From Legionellales bacterium UBA5158 (GTDB taxonomy: Bacteria > Pseudomonadota > Gammaproteobacteria > DSM-16500): a stretch of 8,606 nucleotides of DNA. Numbering within the stretch: position 1 is the first letter of the stretch; each line of letters begins with the position of its first letter. The position numbers and the translations under genes were made by a program. Shown one piece after another: positions 5,876-8,606 of this stretch. The DNA is taken from contig DHXK01000030.1 in the NCBI GenBank assembly GCA_002413665.1, positions 8,304 to 16,909 on the forward strand, in the 5' to 3' direction. The notes under the pieces are model-generated. The model was given only the letters and a program-made list of their open reading frames with translations, was not told the origin of the DNA and ran no database searches.

Positions 5876-6745
5876 ATGCAACGCAAAGGAATTATATTAG
5901 CGGGTGGATCAGGCACAAGATTGCATCCCATCACTTTAGCCATTTCAAAACAGTTATTACCTGTTTTTGATAAACCTATGGTCTACTATCCTCTGTCAGT
6001 TTTAATGCTTGCAGGAATTAGAGAAATATTATTAATCTCAACTCCAAGAGATTTGCACCGTTATGAAGAACTCTTAGGTGACGGTTCACAATGGGGTATA
6101 GAAATCCAATATGCTGAACAAGCATCCCCAGATGGCTTAGCCCAAGCCTTTATCATAGGCGAAGATTTTATTAAGCATAATCCTGCAGCATTAATCTTAG
6201 GCGATAACATATTCTACGGGCATGGATTTTCAGAGCTATTACAAAAAGCTAATCAAAATACAGATGAAGCATCTATTTTTGCTTATCAAGTGCAAGATCC
6301 TGAGCGCTATGGTGTGGTAGAATTTGATAAGAATCATAAGGCAATATCAATCGTTGAAAAGCCTTTAATACCAAAATCTAATTACGCAGTAACAGGCCTC
6401 TACTTCTACGATAACGAGATACTTGATATTGCAAAATCAGTCAAACCTTCAGCACGCGGTGAACTTGAAATTAGCTGTGTCAATGAAGCTTATATGAATT
6501 TAAAAAAATTAAACGTCGAAGTCCTAGGCCGTGGATTCAACTGGTTTGATATGGGTACACATGAGTCACTGCTTGAAGCCAGTAACTTCATCGCGTCTAT
6601 AGAACATAGACAAGGCATGAAAATTGCTTGTCTTGAAGAGATTGCCCTTTTAAATGGATGGATTAATAAATCTGAAATAGAAAAACTCATGCAACCTATT
6701 TTAAAAACAGCATATGGAAAGTACTTAGAAAAATTAACGTGCTAG
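5876..6745 (+). CDS. rmlA: Glucose-1-phosphate thymidylyltransferase RmlA
   Basis: A 289-aa nucleotidyltransferase, the normal RmlA length, forming dTDP-glucose from dTTP and glucose-1-phosphate, the first and usually feedback-inhibited step of the pathway. The pyrophosphorylase signature GGSGTRL is at residues 10-16 with Lys25 in SKQLLP. The metal-binding Asp110 is in LILGDN, VEKP is at 160-163, and Asp225 lies in NWFDMGTHESLLEA, the second metal-ligand region. A strong Shine-Dalgarno AAGAGGA (5861-5867) is 8 nt before the ATG. It is 20 bp downstream of rmlB in the same operon. The gene order B-A-C is a permutation of the common B-D-A-C, with D missing between B and A. Confidence 0.97.
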   Translation: MQRKGIILAGGSGTRLHPITLAISKQLLPVFDKPMVYYPLSVLMLAGIREILLISTPRDLHRYEELLGDGSQWGIEIQYAEQASPDGLAQAFIIGEDFIKHNPAALILGDNIFYGHGFSELLQKANQNTDEASIFAYQVQDPERYGVVEFDKNHKAISIVEKPLIPKSNYAVTGLYFYDNEILDIAKSVKPSARGELEISCVNEAYMNLKKLNVEVLGRGFNWFDMGTHESLLEASNFIASIEHRQGMKIACLEEIALLNGWINKSEIEKLMQPILKTAYGKYLEKLTC

Positions 6746-6783
6746 TATGCAGCCCCTGCAAATTAATTTAAAACGAGGTTTAC

Positions 6784-7344
6784 GTGCCATTTACATTTAC
6801 TAAACTTGAAATACCTGACGTTATTTTAATTACCCCAAAAATTTTTAAAGACGACCGTGGTTTTTTTGCAGAAACCTACAAAGCGGATGATTTTAAAGAA
6901 AATGGCATAGCATTTCCTTTCGTCCAAGATAATCACTCTAAATCCAATGCGGGTGTTTTAAGAGGATTGCATTATCAAAATAATCCTAAAGCACAAGGTA
7001 AATTAGTCAGGATAGTAGCTGGTAGCATTTTCGATGTAGCTGTTGATATTCGACGTGGCTCTCCTACATATGGAAAATGGGTAGGTGAAATTTTAAGTGC
7101 TGACAATCAAAAAATGTTATGGGTACCACCTGGTTTCGCCCATGGCATTTTAGCTCTAGAAGATTCCACAGAATTGCTTTATAAAATGACAGAATTTTAC
7201 AGCCCTGAACATGAACGATCCATACGCTGGGATGACCCATCTATTGGAATAACATGGCCTGAAGTGAATAAAAAAATAGAGCAAGCCGAAAAAGATAGCA
7301 AAGCCCCTTACTTAAGCGAAGCAGACAATACTTTTATTTATTAG
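6784..7344 (+). CDS. rmlC: dTDP-4-dehydrorhamnose 3,5-epimerase RmlC
   Basis: A 186-aa cupin-type epimerase of normal length that converts dTDP-4-keto-6-deoxyglucose to dTDP-4-keto-L-rhamnose. DDRGFFAETY is at residues 23-32 and QDNHSKSNAGVLRGLHYQ at 48-65. The likely catalytic base is His63, with Lys73 and Tyr133/Tyr139 as the other active-site residues expected in the family; WVPPGFAHG (113-121) and RWDDPSIGI follow. The start is a GTG at 6784, supported by GAGG at 6775-6778, 5 nt upstream; the first in-frame ATG (residue 111) is far inside conserved sequence, so GTG is required. A 38-bp gap separates it from rmlA, the largest between rml genes here. Confidence 0.96.
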   Translation: MPFTFTKLEIPDVILITPKIFKDDRGFFAETYKADDFKENGIAFPFVQDNHSKSNAGVLRGLHYQNNPKAQGKLVRIVAGSIFDVAVDIRRGSPTYGKWVGEILSADNQKMLWVPPGFAHGILALEDSTELLYKMTEFYSPEHERSIRWDDPSIGITWPEVNKKIEQAEKDSKAPYLSEADNTFIY

Positions 7345-7362
7345 ACAAATCGGAAAAAAACA

Positions 7363-8367
7363 ATGGCTCGCAAAATCACCTGTGCAAGAGTAGTCAGAAA
7401 AATTAAAAGAATAGCTAAATACCCCTTTAGACTTTTCAAGCGCAGCATGCAGAAACCATTGTGCTATATTGATTTACTAAACTCAAAATTATTTCATAGC
7501 AATGATTTAATTACTCAACACTATACATATAAACTAGCCCAGCCCAAAAAAAATCTCTGTATTTTTTCTCATTACGATCCACATAATCAAATTGATCCTC
7601 ATGTGGAATATTACCTACGAGAACTCGCAAAGTCTGACTGCGAGATTATTTTCGTTACAACTTCCAGTGACCTTAACGAATCAGAACGCCATAAAATATC
7701 TTCTTATTGCAGAAAAATTATTATTAAGCAAAATCGAGGACGCGATTTTGGTGCATTCAAATGTGGAATATTGGCCGTCAAGAATTTAGAAATTTACGAT
7801 AAAGTTATTTTTGCAAATGATAGTGTTTACGGGCCTTTTTATGATTTAAAAAAACTCATCAACTTTGGTGACACTGAAAAACTAAACATGTGGGGATCCA
7901 CAGACTCATGGGAAAAAAAATATCACATTCAAAGTTACTTTGTTGTATTTGATAAATCTATCATACGAGACCCAAGATTTTTTCAGTATTGGATGAATGT
8001 AGCCTACGTAAAATCCAGGCAAAGTACGGTGGAATTTTATGAAATCGGAATGTCACAATTCTTTCTAACCAAAGGATTTAAATTAGGCGCACTGTGTGAT
8101 TACGCAAAAATTAAAAAAGACTTAGAAGAAAGCAAAAATAATAAATATAAAAACTTGTTCGCTAAAACAGAATTTTGTAATTCTACGCATTATTTCTGGG
8201 ATGACTTAATTGAAAGTTATGAATTTCCTTTTATCAAAAGAGAGCTGCTATTAAAAAACCCTATGAAAATCAAAATTACTCATTGGCCAGAGCTAATCCG
8301 TCAGCACACTCCTTTCGATACCAAGCTCATTTCCAATAATTTAATTCGAGTAAATAAAGCACTATAA
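7363..8367 (+). CDS. RgpF-family rhamnan synthesis protein
   Basis: A 334-aa protein matching the rhamnan synthesis F (RgpF, PF05045-type) family of polysaccharide glycosyltransferases. Recognisable motifs in order are LCIFSHYD (residues 65-72), a VEYYLREL helix (81-88), IIFVTTSSDLNE (95-106), NRGRDFGAFKCG (124-135), VIFANDSVYGPF (148-159), MWGSTDS (176-182) and HIQSYFVVFD (188-197). The family takes part in building rhamnose-rich polymers in streptococci and in O-antigen loci of Gram-negatives, and the preceding rmlBAC genes fit that. The N-terminus is very basic (many Arg/Lys in the first 30 residues), which may favour membrane-surface association. GGA at 7352-7354 lies 8 nt before the ATG, 18 bp after rmlC. 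The last 67 nt are overlapped by an open frame on the other strand. Confidence 0.85.
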   Translation: MARKITCARVVRKIKRIAKYPFRLFKRSMQKPLCYIDLLNSKLFHSNDLITQHYTYKLAQPKKNLCIFSHYDPHNQIDPHVEYYLRELAKSDCEIIFVTTSSDLNESERHKISSYCRKIIIKQNRGRDFGAFKCGILAVKNLEIYDKVIFANDSVYGPFYDLKKLINFGDTEKLNMWGSTDSWEKKYHIQSYFVVFDKSIIRDPRFFQYWMNVAYVKSRQSTVEFYEIGMSQFFLTKGFKLGALCDYAKIKKDLEESKNNKYKNLFAKTEFCNSTHYFWDDLIESYEFPFIKRELLLKNPMKIKITHWPELIRQHTPFDTKLISNNLIRVNKAL

Positions 8368-8606
8368 AAATTTTTGCAGTTTATTATTAGCGCCAATGTT
8401 TCAGCTTTCCTGGATTTGAGAACGACTCGTAATGCCGCTAATGCTAAAGCATGCGCAGCATTGTAGGCCAAATCAAAACGGCTCTCCATGGCAAGAGTTG
8501 CATTGAGGGCATCTTTCAAACGCGCCTGACCTGAATGTACTAACCCAGCAAATTCTTGCTGACTAAAAGGCTCAACTTTTAACTGTCCAGTTTTGACCAA
8601 ATTATC
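8301..8606 (-). pseudogene. Truncated HEPN-family protein (partner of MNT antitoxins), enters from right edge
   Basis: The frame is open to the right edge (residues DNLVKTGQLK at 8606-8577), so the true start is outside. The visible N-terminal part, with FAGLVHSGQARL, LAMESRFDLAYNAAH and ALALAALR, matches from memory a HEPN-type family of about 140-150 aa that is usually encoded after an HTH-fused nucleotidyltransferase antitoxin. In that family the next conserved stretch resembles RxGYRSxNRYLVFQ and later carries an RN...EYEG segment. Here, after the Arg at 8429-8427, the sequence becomes VVLKSRKAETLALIINCKNF and no longer resembles it, ending at 8301 inside rgpF on the opposite strand. Neither alternative frame restores the family sequence; both meet stops within about 40 nt. 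The best reading is a gene that lost its C-terminal half by a rearrangement near 8427. The 8430-8606 stretch is visibly less AT-rich than the sugar genes. Confidence 0.55.

Noticed and set aside
6748..6760. Small hairpin TGCAG-CCC-CTGCA between rmlA and rmlC, considered as a terminator
   Set aside because: The stem is only 5 bp and is followed by mixed A/T rather than a run of T; it is unlikely to stop transcription inside the operon.
8361..8382. AAAAATTTTT palindrome with flanking ACT/AGT after the rgpF stop, considered as a bidirectional terminator
   Set aside because: The stem is almost entirely A/T with mismatches and lacks a GC-rich base, so it does not meet the usual form of an intrinsic terminator.
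1..8606. CRISPR arrays, tRNA or rRNA genes, and insertion-sequence transposases
   Set aside because: No regularly spaced repeats, cloverleaf-type sequence, rRNA-like stretch or transposase reading frame was seen on either strand.

Overview
The window is an AT-rich stretch of bacterial chromosome carrying part of a surface-polysaccharide (O-antigen or exopolysaccharide) locus. The protein families and the closely packed gene style suggest a low-GC gammaproteobacterium. An intracellular or host-associated lineage such as Legionellales would fit, but this is inference; no 16S or other taxonomic marker is present.

Layout. (1) Positions 1-275, minus strand: the N-terminal part of an AAA ATPase (AAA_14/DUF4143-like) that runs off the left edge. 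Its own promoter region (276-335) carries two copies of a 13-bp palindrome. (2) 343-2713, minus strand: a two-gene unit, a WcaJ-type polyprenyl-phosphate glycosyl-1-phosphate transferase followed by galE, with an 11-nt overlap. (3) 2872-3590, plus strand and divergent from unit 2: a HepT/MntA (HEPN/MNT, type VII) toxin-antitoxin pair with an ATGA overlap. (4) 3824-8367, plus strand: a five-gene run of GT2 glycosyltransferase, rmlB, rmlA, rmlC and an RgpF-family (rhamnan synthesis F) protein. (5) 8301-8606, minus strand: the front of a second, different HEPN-family gene. It enters from the right edge, appears to lose its conserved C-terminal half, and its open frame overlaps the end of the rgpF-like gene tail to tail.

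How it works together. RmlA makes dTDP-glucose, RmlB makes the 4-keto-6-deoxy sugar and RmlC epimerises it to dTDP-4-keto-L-rhamnose. The final reductase RmlD is not in the window. The GT2 enzyme and the RgpF-like protein are the obvious candidates to transfer L-rhamnose (or a related 6-deoxyhexose) onto the growing chain. The WcaJ-type enzyme would start the repeat unit on undecaprenyl phosphate, and GalE would supply a UDP-galactose-type precursor. No flippase, polymerase, chain-length regulator or ABC exporter is visible, so only part of the locus is seen.

The most interesting context is that the sugar genes are split and bounded by toxin-antitoxin or defence-like genes: an intact HepT/MntA pair between two divergent sugar units, a HEPN remnant at one end and an AAA_14 ATPase at the other. 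The sharpest unexplained regulatory structure is the palindrome pair built into the ATPase promoter.
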